DNA of 64,000 nt from Tolypothrix sp. PCC 7712 (GCF_025860405.1 NZ_CP063785.1:4588001-4652000); one strand, 5' to 3'; shown: positions 37,106 through 46,259, counted from the stretch's first letter. The notes: generated by a model from the sequence alone, not told the origin. Program-made: numbers and translations.

Positions 37106-37501
37106 ATGAGGGAGAATAGTGGAAAAGTTATTAAAGACCATAAAGACTTAGTAGTATATAAAATGGCTTTTGATGGAGCCATGAATATTTTTGAACTATC
37201 TAAAAATTTTCCATTAGAAGAACGCTATTCACTCACCGATCAGATTCGTCGTTCTTCTCGTTCAGTTTGTGCTAATTTTGCTGAGGGATGGCGTAAAAGA
37301 AGATATCAAGTAGCTTTTGTAGCGAAGTTAAATGACTGTGAGGCAGAATCGGCGGAGACTCAGACTTGGATTGAGTTTGCTGTTAAGTGTAACTACATGG
37401 ATATTGAAATAGGCCGAGAACTCTATGGTACATACAATAAAGTTATTAGCGGCTTAGTACACATAATCAACAAACCATCACCTTGGCTAATTAAGCATTA
37501 A
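37106..37501 (+). CDS. Four-helix-bundle protein (23S rRNA intervening-sequence type)
   Basis: A 131-residue protein matching the family of small four-helix bundles first seen in 23S rRNA intervening sequences: KDLVVYKMAFDG, then TDQIRRSSRSVCANFAEGW, then a helix ending in NKVI. Such genes are often dispersed in genomes, sometimes with mobile DNA; function is unknown. Here the start codon lies inside a GAGATGAGGG repeat, and a second repeat tract begins right after the stop, so the gene looks like a cassette inserted within short repeats. Confidence 0.85.
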   Translation: MRENSGKVIKDHKDLVVYKMAFDGAMNIFELSKNFPLEERYSLTDQIRRSSRSVCANFAEGWRKRRYQVAFVAKLNDCEAESAETQTWIEFAVKCNYMDIEIGRELYGTYNKVISGLVHIINKPSPWLIKH

Positions 37502-37585
37502 TCTCTCCCTCATCCCCCTCATCCCCCTCATCCCCCTCATCCCCCTCATCCCCCTCATCCCCCTCATCCCCCTCATCCCCCTCAT
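37502..37585. repeat. Nonamer tandem repeat (CCCTCATCC)n
   Basis: About nine near-perfect 9-bp units directly between the four-helix-bundle gene and the chlD stop codon. The related GATGAGGGA tract at 37078-37115 is its reverse complement type on the other side of the gene. Confidence 0.9.
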
Positions 37586-37591
37586 CTCTAC

Positions 37592-39625
37592 TCAACGAGA
37601 TTTTAAATCCGCGATCGCACCTTTAGTCATGGCAGCAATCGCTTTATCGGTCGCTTTCGGCAAATGATAATATTTACCTCCGGCTGTTTGCGCTAATTCT
37701 TTGGCAAAGCCAGTGGAAACAAATTTACTCTCCGTATCAATTACTAACAGCTGTATTCCCAAAGCGCGAATTCTCGCTGCAATTTCTAACAATTCGCTTT
37801 TGATATCTGGCTTTTCTCCTGGTTCCTGTGGTTCACCCAAAGAACGAGCTAAGGGTATATTACCCCGACCATCGGTGATCGCTACAACCACAACTTGCCC
37901 AATATCTCCACTCATTTGAGCATTTAACCCAACGCGTACAGCTTGGGTTAAACCATGCGCTAAGGGTGAACCGCCACCACAGGGTAGTCTTTCCAAACGG
38001 TTACGTGCTAAAGCAATGGAACGAGTAGGAGGTAATAATACTTCTGCTTGTTCGCCACGGAAAGGAATTAAGGCTATTTGGTCGCGGTTTTGGTATGCTT
38101 CGGTCAAAAGTTGCATGACTGCACCTTTAGCTGACTGCATCCGGTTGAGGGCCATGGAGCCAGAAGCATCTACTACAAATACTACCAACGCCCCAGCTTT
38201 GCGTACTAAGCGCTTGGCGCGGATGTCTCCCTGTTCAACTATGACTTTGCGATCGGGGTGTCTTTCTCTACGTGCTTTTTGATACGGTGCTGCGGCTCTG
38301 AGTGTGGCATCTACAGCAATGCGTCTCACCTTGCCTTTGGGCAACATGGGCTTAATGTAGCGTCCCCGGTCGTCTGAGAAGATAATACTGCGGCTACCAG
38401 ATTTACCTTGCCTCTTTGCCATCTGAGCAAAATAAAGCACAGTATCATCAAGGATCACCCCTTCTGGATCGAAGATAAATTCTTCGGGGATGCTGGGTGG
38501 TTCTTGTTGTTCTTGTTCCTCTTGTTCCTGTTCTTCTTCCTGTTCGTCTTGTTCAGATTCGTCCTGATTTTCTGGTGGCTGAGGTGGCGGCGGGGGTGGT
38601 GGTGGTGCTTGTTGTTCTGGTGGTGGTGTCTGCACAACTGTAGCGCGGGGAACAATTACCAATTCCACAGCGCGGCGCAAGTCTTCTGCGTTGACGGTGT
38701 TGCGTCCTTCCAAAGCCGCTGCCGCTTTCGCCACACGCACTGCAAATAACTCGGCGCGGTGTCCTTGAACGCCGCCACGAATAGCTTCGTTTACCAAGTA
38801 AGCAATTTGATCGTGGGTAATTGTGACATCTTTCAACCATTCCCGCGCCAGGATAATTTGAGTTTTCAGTCCGTCTAAGTCTTCGTTATATTGTTCTAGG
38901 AATTCTTGGGGAGATACTGAATAAGCGATCGCTTGTTCAACTGCTTGTACTCTTTGATCTAAACCCAGGACTCCATCTGCTGAGAGTGCGATCGCAATTC
39001 TATCTAGTAAATGCTCCCGTAATGCGCCTTCTTCTGGGTTATAGGTAGCAATAAACAAAGGTTTGCAGGGATGCTGAAAGCTGATCCCTTCCCGTTCAAT
39101 TTGGTTGCGTCCTTCTGATAATACTGTTAGTAGCTGATTGCTAATTTGGTCATCTAATAAGTTGATTTCATCCACATACAACACACCCCGGTTAGCTGTA
39201 GCGAGTAAACCAGGCTGAAATACCGTGTCCCCTTCTTTTACCGATTTTTCCACATCCACAGAACCCAGGAGCCTGTCTTCTGTCACCCCTAGGGGAATTT
39301 GCACAAACGGCGCAGGGACAATTGCAGTAGGAACTTCTTGAATGTCTTTATCTGCGTATTCTGCTAACAGGAGATCGTCCCAATCTTGGGGCTGATTGGG
39401 GTCACAGTTACTAATCGAACCTTCAACAACTTCAATGGGTGGTAGCAAGGCGTGAATTGCACGAGCCATCACAGATTTTGCCGTACCACGACGGCCTGCG
39501 ATCGCCACTCCACCCAATCCAGGATCAACTGCTGCTAAGAGTAAAGCTAATTTAATTGCTTCTTGTCCGACTACGGCTGTCAGTGGGAAGGAAGTGACTT
39601 TAGGGGTGATAGTAGGCGCAGGCAT
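37592..39625 (-). CDS. chlD: Magnesium chelatase subunit D (chlorophyll biosynthesis)
   Basis: ChlD works with ChlI and ChlH to insert Mg into protoporphyrin IX, the first committed step to chlorophyll. The 677-residue protein has an N-terminal AAA+ region (about 15-330) with the P-loop-like GRRGTAKS, a linker of polyproline then strongly acidic Glu/Gln/Asp repeats (about 338-385), and a C-terminal integrin I (VWA) domain with the MIDAS motif DASGSM (about 487-492). Order and length are typical. The start is ATG. Chelatase partners are not nearby, as usual for cyanobacteria. Confidence 0.95.
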   Translation of the reverse strand: MPAPTITPKVTSFPLTAVVGQEAIKLALLLAAVDPGLGGVAIAGRRGTAKSVMARAIHALLPPIEVVEGSISNCDPNQPQDWDDLLLAEYADKDIQEVPTAIVPAPFVQIPLGVTEDRLLGSVDVEKSVKEGDTVFQPGLLATANRGVLYVDEINLLDDQISNQLLTVLSEGRNQIEREGISFQHPCKPLFIATYNPEEGALREHLLDRIAIALSADGVLGLDQRVQAVEQAIAYSVSPQEFLEQYNEDLDGLKTQIILAREWLKDVTITHDQIAYLVNEAIRGGVQGHRAELFAVRVAKAAAALEGRNTVNAEDLRRAVELVIVPRATVVQTPPPEQQAPPPPPPPPQPPENQDESEQDEQEEEQEQEEQEQQEPPSIPEEFIFDPEGVILDDTVLYFAQMAKRQGKSGSRSIIFSDDRGRYIKPMLPKGKVRRIAVDATLRAAAPYQKARRERHPDRKVIVEQGDIRAKRLVRKAGALVVFVVDASGSMALNRMQSAKGAVMQLLTEAYQNRDQIALIPFRGEQAEVLLPPTRSIALARNRLERLPCGGGSPLAHGLTQAVRVGLNAQMSGDIGQVVVVAITDGRGNIPLARSLGEPQEPGEKPDIKSELLEIAARIRALGIQLLVIDTESKFVSTGFAKELAQTAGGKYYHLPKATDKAIAAMTKGAIADLKSR

Positions 39626-39721
39626 TGTTTGGCAATATAGCTAGTCTCGGCTTTTAGCATATCAAGCTTCTGGCACATTTAGAATAAGTGTTGTGACAAC
39701 TTTCCCCAAGGAGCAAGATTG

Positions 39722-40264
39722 ATGAGTATTGCTCAGGCTAAACGCTTCACTTTAGACGAATACCACAGACTCACAGAGTTAGGTTTTTTCCATGAGGATG
39801 ACCATATTGAATTAGTCAACGGAGAAATCATCGAAATGGTATCGAAGGGTAAAGCACATGAAACTTGTTTAAGAAATTTGTGGAAACTGTTACCGAAGTT
39901 AGTAGAAGATAGAGCTACTTTGCAATCTCAAGCGCCAATTACAATACCCCCTAACAGCGAACCTGAACCGGATTTTGCGATTGTTAAAAACAAAGATGAT
40001 AATTATCTATCTGCCCACCCATCACCTATTGATGTGTTACTGCTTATAGAGGTTGCAGATTCTTCTTTAGATTATGACCAAGTTGTAAAAATTCCCCTTT
40101 ATGCTAAAGCTGGAATTACTGATTATTGGATATTTAATTTATTTGATAATCACTTAGAATGTTACAGCGAACCTTATGCAGATAGTCTGGGAAAATACGG
40201 TTATTCAAGTAAGCGAATTGTCTTAACTAATCACTCCCAGTTCGCCCATTTTTTTGGAAGTTAG
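39722..40264 (+). pseudogene. Uma2-type (DUF820) endonuclease-like gene, 3' end replaced by an insertion sequence
   Basis: Uma2-family proteins have a PD-(D/E)XK nuclease-like fold and are very abundant in cyanobacteria. The reading frame has the expected FTLDEYHRLTELGFF start, ELVNGEII, EPDFAIV and LLIEVADSS motifs. The ATG at 39722 has AAGGAG 8 bp upstream. From 40234 the frame enters the left end of the IS, which supplies the last ten codons and stop. The native end lies at 42093-42168; joining both parts gives a clean 195-residue protein. The truncated product may still fold, but it lacks its normal C-terminus. Confidence 0.85.
40228..40233. repeat. Target-site duplication TAATCA, left copy
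   Basis: TAATCA directly abuts the left inverted repeat and recurs at 42087-42092 beside the right inverted repeat. Six base pairs is within the range for IS1634-type insertion. Confidence 0.85.
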
Positions 40265-42086
40265 AAGAAAGACTACTCAGGAGTAAAAGATTGACCATCA
40301 AGTTGAGTGTAAATACTGATGGAAAAGCCCAGTAAAGCAAGAATACGCTTCTGCAAAGGTGAAAGAGCGGTCAAGTGAGCATAAATTTCGTTTTTCACCT
40401 CAATCAACAGCAGTGTAATCTCTTTAAATGCAGCCAGAATTATTTCTGCGCTAGGTCTTGTAGTTTCGCGCTTCGGATTGCCAACATAAAGACCCGCAAG
40501 TTTTTCTTTCTCTTTTTCTAGATTGTGGCGAACCTGGAATTCTAAAAGGTTTAAAACTCGCAAACCAATAGACAGTAGTCTTATTAAACCAGTAATATGG
40601 TCTTCACGTTGTAAATATATCGGAGTCAATGAAAGAGGAAAGTTTTTCAGCCTCGCAAATCCTCGTTCCATTAAGTACTCATCTCTATAGGCACGAACTG
40701 CTTGTTTTAAACCAAATTCATTTGGATTTTTATTTGTAACGTAAACCCGCCAGCCTAACATTTGAATTTGGTGTTGAACTGCGGAATCGTCAATCTTAAA
40801 ACTCATGTCAAACCATAGTTCTTCTACTATTCTAGCTTTGCGGTCTCGGTATCTTTTTTGAACTTTTTTAACTCTTTTTGTTTGAATGTCAACTTGAAAT
40901 AATCCACTTGTTTGATATCTGTTGAAAATAGCTTCACATGTTTCTAACCATTCAAAGTGTGAAGTGAGCTTTTTCTTGCCACGTCGAGGCACTTTAAGTT
41001 TTTCTAGAGCATCTACTGTTTTCTGTATTCGTTCACGTAGATGTTTTTCTGCTGTTTTTTGAATCGCAAATGAGCGCACAATTAATTGTCTTTCCGACCA
41101 AGAGATTTCTTGCCCATCAATCTCTATTTCATGGATAATCTCTATTTCAAAGCCATCCGCTATATTTTTGGTTTTGGCATCTGCATATTCGTAATCTATA
41201 ATTGTTAGTTCTTGTTGACCATCCCAAACTGGTTGGAGATATTTGCTTAGTTCTTCGTTAGATACTTGCTTGGCTGTTAAAGGACATAAGTAAAAATCTC
41301 CGCCCAATACTATATGAGTTCTTGTCTTTATTGATGACATTTTACAGTCACCAATATATAACAATTCTGACTTTTTTATTGTTGAACGTACTTTATCTAT
41401 TGCTGGAATATATAATGGGTCATCTGCTTTTTCTCCTGACAATATTTCCGTCGCTATTGGCATTCCTAATGGGTCTAATGTCGATAGCATTATTTTCACT
41501 TGCGCCAAATCCGGACGATTGTCTTTGCTATGACCCCATTGAAATAAGCCTTCTGGGTTAACTCCACAATGACTTGAAGCCGTTGTACTATCTAAACGTA
41601 CCTGTTCTGGGATAATATCGTACACCCGTAGCAAACTACTTCCTAGTTCCGACTCAAATGAAAACCAGTTTGCATCTATAGATAGGTAACGTAATACTGC
41701 TTGCAAACGGTCATCTGCCAAATCGAGCGAGCGTAAAGATTCTTCCGTAAAGCTTTTTAACGTTTCTAACCGCTTACTCACCCAACCTTGAACGTGGTTC
41801 AAACGGTGATCTGCTTGCGATAATATGTGTGTTAACCATATTACCACCACACTACCTAGATTTAATCCTTGCCAGTTTCCGTGACATGGAAAATGTTTAT
41901 CGATTAGTTGTTCTACTCCCATCTGCTCCAGTTGTGTTAGCAGTAGGGGTATATCATCAACTCGTTCGTTTGTAATTCTGGGTTCAAATTCCATAAACCC
42001 GAACTTATACCTACTTAGTTCTTTTTGGAATATATCTAGAGGTATACTTTTTTGGCTAACTCAGAAAAAAATGAGCGAACCGGGAG
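40234..42086 (-). mobile_element. Complete IS1634-like insertion sequence, 1853 bp
   Basis: Terminal inverted repeats of about 30 bp: left CTCCCAGTTCGCCCATTTTT and right, in reverse complement, CTCCCGGTTCGCTCATTTTT, both continuing toward AGTTAG. The ends are flanked by TAATCA on both sides. One transposase gene fills the element. The intact ends, intact transposase and identical duplications suggest recent insertion. Confidence 0.9.
40273..41994 (-). CDS. IS1634-family DDE transposase
   Basis: A 573-residue transposase of the IS4/IS1634 group. The catalytic triad is visible: RLDSTTAS (first Asp), YIGDCKM (second Asp) and the YREK-like YRDEYLMERGFARLKN (Glu). The N-terminal part (HGNWQGLNLGSVVVIWL) is characteristic of this family. 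The frame is full length without stops. The gene is entirely within the terminal repeats, so it is likely able to move the element. Confidence 0.9.
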   Translation of the reverse strand: MEFEPRITNERVDDIPLLLTQLEQMGVEQLIDKHFPCHGNWQGLNLGSVVVIWLTHILSQADHRLNHVQGWVSKRLETLKSFTEESLRSLDLADDRLQAVLRYLSIDANWFSFESELGSSLLRVYDIIPEQVRLDSTTASSHCGVNPEGLFQWGHSKDNRPDLAQVKIMLSTLDPLGMPIATEILSGEKADDPLYIPAIDKVRSTIKKSELLYIGDCKMSSIKTRTHIVLGGDFYLCPLTAKQVSNEELSKYLQPVWDGQQELTIIDYEYADAKTKNIADGFEIEIIHEIEIDGQEISWSERQLIVRSFAIQKTAEKHLRERIQKTVDALEKLKVPRRGKKKLTSHFEWLETCEAIFNRYQTSGLFQVDIQTKRVKKVQKRYRDRKARIVEELWFDMSFKIDDSAVQHQIQMLGWRVYVTNKNPNEFGLKQAVRAYRDEYLMERGFARLKNFPLSLTPIYLQREDHITGLIRLLSIGLRVLNLLEFQVRHNLEKEKEKLAGLYVGNPKRETTRPSAEIILAAFKEITLLLIEVKNEIYAHLTALSPLQKRILALLGFSISIYTQLDGQSFTPE

Positions 42087-42168
42087 TAATCAAATGATAA
42101 TTTTACCTTGTTTTTCTGATTTATCTCTTGATTTAAGTAAAATATTTCCGCCAAAGCTTAATTTCTAA
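42087..42168 (+). pseudogene. Severed 3' end of the Uma2-type gene
   Basis: After the right TAATCA copy the sequence reads on in the Uma2 frame: TNQMIILPCFSDLSLDL, then SKIFPPKLNF and TAA at 42166-42168. The pattern LP.F.DLSLDL..IF is the usual Uma2 C-terminus. This proves the insertion was inside the gene. Confidence 0.88.
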
Positions 42169-42175
42169 TTTGTTT

Positions 42176-42784
42176 ATGGCTTATAGTGATTTTAAACTAG
42201 CTGAGATTATTGATGCTTTTAGTTTAACCATCCACGAATCATCTGGAATGTTTGCCAGCGTCCAAGAGCAAGAATGTAGCGATTTATTATCTACCATCCT
42301 CAAAGAAAATGTTGATTTAGCAGTTGCTATCAGTTCTGAGAAAGCTCGCAGCGAAATGATTATTAGCCCGATATTACTAGAAATTAGGCGGAAATTTAAT
42401 TATGAAATCAGTTTATTTTCTGGAGTCGATTTTACAGTTGATAGCCAACGCGGACTCAATGGTTTTTGTGATTTTATCTTAAGTCTATCTTCCGAGCAGT
42501 TACTTGTACGCAGTCCAGTTGTTGTTCTCGTAGAAAGTAAGAATGAAAATTTAAGATCTGGGTTAGCGCAATGTATTGCTGAGATGGTAGCCGCCCAATT
42601 ATTTAACGATAAAAGTCAAAATCACATCAAGGCTATATATGGTGCTGTAACTATCGGGACTATCTGGCAATTTTTGAAGCTAGAAGGAAATATAGTTTCG
42701 ATTGATTTGAGCGAATATTACATCAAAGATGTTAAGAAAATATTAGGCATTTTGTATAGTGCGATCGCCGAAAGTAAACCTTAA
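42176..42784 (+). CDS. Hypothetical protein with PD-(D/E)XK nuclease-like motif
   Basis: A 202-residue soluble protein, common in cyanobacteria, not named to my knowledge. The segment GFCDFILS followed by VVVLVESKNEN gives a D...E-x-K arrangement like the active site of restriction-type nucleases. The start is ATG at 42176, just 7 bp after the severed Uma2 end, so the two genes probably formed one operon before the IS entered; both encode nuclease-like folds. Confidence 0.6.
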   Translation: MAYSDFKLAEIIDAFSLTIHESSGMFASVQEQECSDLLSTILKENVDLAVAISSEKARSEMIISPILLEIRRKFNYEISLFSGVDFTVDSQRGLNGFCDFILSLSSEQLLVRSPVVVLVESKNENLRSGLAQCIAEMVAAQLFNDKSQNHIKAIYGAVTIGTIWQFLKLEGNIVSIDLSEYYIKDVKKILGILYSAIAESKP

Positions 42785-42910
42785 TCAAATAAAACTACAG
42801 ATGAATTGTAAAGTTATTGTATCGGGCGATCGCTTGTGTAATTTTTCACCAAAAGGGGTATTGACATAACTTTAACACTATGCAATTCTCAGTATAGAGA
42901 CAGCAAAATA

Positions 42911-43190
42911 ATTCACTCTAAAGTGCAAGTATTTGGTGTTGTCTCAGCAGCAGAATTCCTAGTTTACTGACAAGCTTCGTGTCATCCCTTCGGCTGAATC
43001 TTCAGACTGATATCTAGTCTACTGATTGACTAGAGTTTTTAAAGGTAAGACAAGATGTTTGGGTGAACATTCAGGGGAAGCGATGACGCGATGCTTGGTA
43101 GTAAGCCAGGAGTTCTACGGCTGAGACTTGAACCAAACGAAAGCCTTAGTAGAAAGCTTTATAGCAGGGAAGTATTAATTGAGGATACAT
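42911..43190 (+). ncRNA. Candidate structured RNA, unidentified (possible omega-RNA/HEARO-like)
   Basis: A 280-bp gap full of nested pairing. TTCACTC (42912) can pair with GGGTGAA (43060), enclosing TGACA/TGTCA and TCTAGTC/GACTAGA hairpins. GTTTGG (43057) pairs with CCAAAC (43133). Inside that pair lie AAGC/GCTT and GTAG/CTAC stems; AGCC in the GTAG loop can reach GGCT just after CTAC, forming a pseudoknot. AAAGC and GCTTT follow. No coding frame crosses it. The layout recalls the IscB-associated HEARO/omega-RNA, but no iscB gene is present; a novel riboswitch or regulatory leader for the downstream NYN gene is equally possible. Confidence 0.4.
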
Positions 43191-43272
43191 CCGTTATATA
43201 AAGCCATGCTACTGCCAAATGTGTGATTTTTTGAAGCTGTCCAGTTCACCAAACAACACTGGATAAATTCCA

Positions 43273-44073
43273 ATGGCAGACATTCACATCTCCTTAAATA
43301 GACAGGCAAGTCAACAGAAAAATTATATCGGTATTTTTTGGGATCTTCAAAACGTTAACTCAATTAAAGAAAAAGGTCATTTATTACTAAAATTTGCCCA
43401 ATTGAGAGGATGTATACATTGCAAAAACCTTTATTATAATTCAAAACATAAATACCAAACTGCTACGAAGAATATTTTAGAAAGTCTTGGTTTTTCATGT
43501 GTTGATGTTCCTGATAGTTCAAAAAACAGTGCAGATCATCGATTGATGGCTGACTGTGTTCAGTTATTTACTCCCCAGCGTTCACCTATTCCTAATATAA
43601 TTATTCTCGTATTAGGAGACTGGGACTATGCTGGCTTAATTTCTATACTCCAAGCTTTGGGTAAAAAGGTGATAATCTTTGCTCAAAGAGGTAGTGCAAG
43701 TCCAAAACTGATTAAATTAGTTGGTGATGATAACTTTCATTTTGTGGATGAATTACCTCAGTTAGTCGCTAATGAGACTCAACCTCAAACTACGGTTTTT
43801 AAGTCTCAAATTAGTTACAATGAAGCTATAAATTATTTAACTGAGGCTATCAAAACTGCTTTACACCAAGGTAAGCCTACAGTATTTGGATACATTGATA
43901 AACTAATGCGTCAGCGTTGTGCTAACTATCAGGGGGTTTCTTCAATTATGAAACCTGATGGTAAACCATTTTCACGCTTTAGTAAGTTTGTTGACGTTGC
44001 TGTGAAGGATGGAAAAGTCAAAATGCAAAATCAGCAATTGTTTTTAATTGAGTTAGATAAACTTGCTGCTTAA
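43273..44073 (+). CDS. NYN-domain (PIN-like) ribonuclease family protein with winged-helix-like C-terminus
   Basis: A 266-residue protein. The N-terminus YIGIFWDLQNVNS and the later SADHRLMADCVQL and LGDWDYAGL segments carry the conserved aspartates of the NYN/LabA-type PIN-like nuclease fold, so RNA cleavage is predicted. Residues about 185-265 (AINYLTEAIKTALHQGKPTV...) resemble an OST-HTH/LOTUS-type RNA-binding region. The gene directly follows the structured RNA region and precedes the RNase III gene. Confidence 0.75.
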   Translation: MADIHISLNRQASQQKNYIGIFWDLQNVNSIKEKGHLLLKFAQLRGCIHCKNLYYNSKHKYQTATKNILESLGFSCVDVPDSSKNSADHRLMADCVQLFTPQRSPIPNIIILVLGDWDYAGLISILQALGKKVIIFAQRGSASPKLIKLVGDDNFHFVDELPQLVANETQPQTTVFKSQISYNEAINYLTEAIKTALHQGKPTVFGYIDKLMRQRCANYQGVSSIMKPDGKPFSRFSKFVDVAVKDGKVKMQNQQLFLIELDKLAA

Positions 44074-44102
44074 GTTGGATTTTCACAACCTAGTTATCTG
44101 GC

Positions 44103-44130
44103 GGTGCGTTAGGCTAAAGCCTAACGCACC
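44103..44130. repeat. Hairpin repeat GGTGCGTTAGGCT...AACGCACC
   Basis: A perfect inverted repeat with GGTGCGTTAGGC pairing GCCTAACGCACC, followed by CTACCC. A degraded relative, GGTGCGTTGCGC...CACACCCTAC, is at 45015-45045. It may also end transcription between the NYN gene and rnc, although no T run follows. Confidence 0.65.
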
Positions 44131-44231
44131 CTACCCAAAGATTGACTAAACAGCGCCGCTATTTGCGGTTTTTTCATGTTTAAAGACAAATTTCCCAACA
44201 GTTACTTTTCGCAACAAAACACCAGATAAAA

Positions 44232-44915
44232 ATGCACAAACTTCTAACATTCCGTGACGAAAAACTATTACGCCGTGCGCTTACCCACCGTTCTTATGTT
44301 CATGAAAATCCCGGAGAAGGCGAACACAACGAACGCTTAGAATTTCTGGGTGATGCTTTGCTAAATTATTTAAGCGGTGAGTACCTCTATAATCGTCACC
44401 CGGAAAAGGGAGAAGATGAATTAACAAGGCGACGTTCTGCATTAGTTGATGAAAAACAATTAGCGAAGTTTGCTATTGAGGTAGGTTTAGATTTTAGAAT
44501 GCGTCTAGGAAAAGGTGCAATTCGGGATGGTGGTTACCAAAATCCTAATTTACTCAGTAGTACCTTTGAAGCAGTTCTAGCCGCTTATTATTTAGATAAT
44601 GATTCTAATATTGAAGCAGTACGCGCCATTGTTGCACCACTATTTGATTCTGTACCAGAACAAGTTGTTGTGATTCGTTCTAATGTAGATTCTAAAAATC
44701 GCTTTCAAGAATGGGTACAACGCAACGTTAGTCCGACTCCTCCCGTATACGAGACAGTGCAAACGGGTGGGTTATCTCACGCGCCAGAGTTTTTAGCTAA
44801 AGTTTTTGTCGATAAAAAAGAGTACGGAGAAGGTAAGGGACGCAACAAGAAAGATGCGGAAAAAGCTGCGGCTGAAGATGCATTAGCTAAATTAAAAAGA
44901 CAAGGATTGTTGTAA
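44232..44915 (+). CDS. rnc: Ribonuclease III
   Basis: RNase III cuts double-stranded RNA in rRNA, mRNA and antisense RNA processing. The 227-residue protein carries the signature HNERLEFLGDALL (about 36-48), the catalytic Glu/Asp motif near LLSSTFEAVLAAYY, and a C-terminal double-stranded RNA-binding domain (about 155-225, with GEGKGRNKKDAEKAAAEDAL). Length and order are standard. The ATG start opens MHKLLTFRDEKLLRRALTH, typical of cyanobacterial copies. Confidence 0.95.
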   Translation: MHKLLTFRDEKLLRRALTHRSYVHENPGEGEHNERLEFLGDALLNYLSGEYLYNRHPEKGEDELTRRRSALVDEKQLAKFAIEVGLDFRMRLGKGAIRDGGYQNPNLLSSTFEAVLAAYYLDNDSNIEAVRAIVAPLFDSVPEQVVVIRSNVDSKNRFQEWVQRNVSPTPPVYETVQTGGLSHAPEFLAKVFVDKKEYGEGKGRNKKDAEKAAAEDALAKLKRQGLL

Positions 44916-45071
44916 ATAAAATTTTTGACTAGTGCATAGATACAAAATTATCTTTGGCATTGAAGTAAATTGGTGAGAAAAATTCAATTTATCTTGAATT
45001 ATTAATGCTTTGTCGGTGCGTTGCGCTGCGCGACAACACACCCTACTTATCTATGCACGAAATCAAATTTT

Positions 45072-46259
45072 TTACATTTTTAATTGCAAAGGGAAAGTTA
45101 AAGAAAAAGTTGAACCAACCCCAACTTCTGAAACTAAGTTAATTTCACCTTGCAATAGTTTTACCAGCCGCGCCACTATTGCTAACCCTAGCCCAGTACT
45201 TCCGGGAACATAGGACTTCTGACAACCCACGCGGAAGTATGGATCAAATATCTGAGTTTGATTTTCTGGCGCAATCCCAATACCTGTATCCTTAACTGCG
45301 ATCGCCCATTTTTGATCGTCCAATATCTGACAGCTGATATCAATGCTTCCAGATTCAGTATAGCGAATAGCATTGCTAATAAGATTTGTAATAACTTGTT
45401 GTAATTTAACTGGATCTGTAAAAATTTGTTGAGGAGCGCTTTGGCAATTAACGACAATTGGTAACTTTTGTTCCCTAGCTAAAGGTTCCAACATTTCCAG
45501 AACATTGTTGATGATTTCGCTCACATTAATCAATTCTGGTTCTGGTTGTACCTTTCCTGCGTCGTAGCGCGATATCTCTAAAATATCGTTAATTAGGCGG
45601 AGTAAATGCCTACCATTACGTAGTACTCTTTCAATATGTTCTACATTTACATTGTTGTTATTTACTCTAGTTTGCTGCCTTTGTTGGCGTAAAAATAAAT
45701 CTGAATAACCAATAATTGAAGCTAAAGGACTTTTTAATTCGTGTGCTAATTGAGCCAGATAATCTTGGTTAGCGTTTACTAAACGATTAAGTTCTTCGTT
45801 ATGCAGCATCAATGAATTATATAACTGTTGTAATTCTCGCAAGCGCTCTTCAAAATAACTATTAAAACACCGTGCGATCGCTTCATCAATTACAGTATCA
45901 ATTAACCGCATCGCCCGCACAATTGCTGTTGGTGTTCCTTGTAATAAATTTGTTTCTATAGTTTCAAATATTACTCTTCTCAGCAGATGATATTCCCGCG
46001 CAATTTCGCCTGGATCAAAGCCCTGTTCAGCGCGCAGAACTCCGTGCTGCCAACTAGCCACAACAATTGATTTTACATCATTACCCTGGGATTTTGACAG
46101 TACTGTGACCATTGCTTTGATGACATCAGGCAGATGATTTTTGATTGCTGTATAAGATAAATCATCCGCGCTTTCAATATGTTGATCTTTCCGTACCTCT
46201 AACACCCATTTTTGCAGGATACTTTCAGTCTTTTCAGCCAGTACTTGACTAAAATCCAT
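45072..46259 (-). CDS. Soluble sensor histidine kinase
   Basis: A 395-residue kinase without membrane helices. The N-terminal 150 residues are helical and resemble the RsbRD/sensor-type region (HGVLRAEQGFDPGEIAREYHLL). HisKA follows with the phosphoacceptor in LAHELKSPLASI (about 170), then the ATPase with N box NLISNAIRY, G1 DTGIGIA and G2 STGLGLAI. It should autophosphorylate and pass phosphate to an unlinked regulator. No regulator gene adjoins. The start is ATG. Confidence 0.88.
   Translation of the reverse strand: MDFSQVLAEKTESILQKWVLEVRKDQHIESADDLSYTAIKNHLPDVIKAMVTVLSKSQGNDVKSIVVASWQHGVLRAEQGFDPGEIAREYHLLRRVIFETIETNLLQGTPTAIVRAMRLIDTVIDEAIARCFNSYFEERLRELQQLYNSLMLHNEELNRLVNANQDYLAQLAHELKSPLASIIGYSDLFLRQQRQQTRVNNNNVNVEHIERVLRNGRHLLRLINDILEISRYDAGKVQPEPELINVSEIINNVLEMLEPLAREQKLPIVVNCQSAPQQIFTDPVKLQQVITNLISNAIRYTESGSIDISCQILDDQKWAIAVKDTGIGIAPENQTQIFDPYFRVGCQKSYVPGSTGLGLAIVARLVKLLQGEINLVSEVGVGSTFSLTFPLQLKM

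Noticed and set aside
38408..38749. Hydrophobic 113-codon plus-strand frame
   Set aside because: It is the complement of the polyproline and acidic linker of chlD; the apparent membrane protein is a composition artefact.
43050..43140. Cobalamin or TPP riboswitch (GGGGAAGC and GGCTGAGA words)
   Set aside because: The words occur, but the rest of either consensus is missing and the downstream gene is a NYN nuclease, not a vitamin gene. I left it as an unidentified structured RNA.
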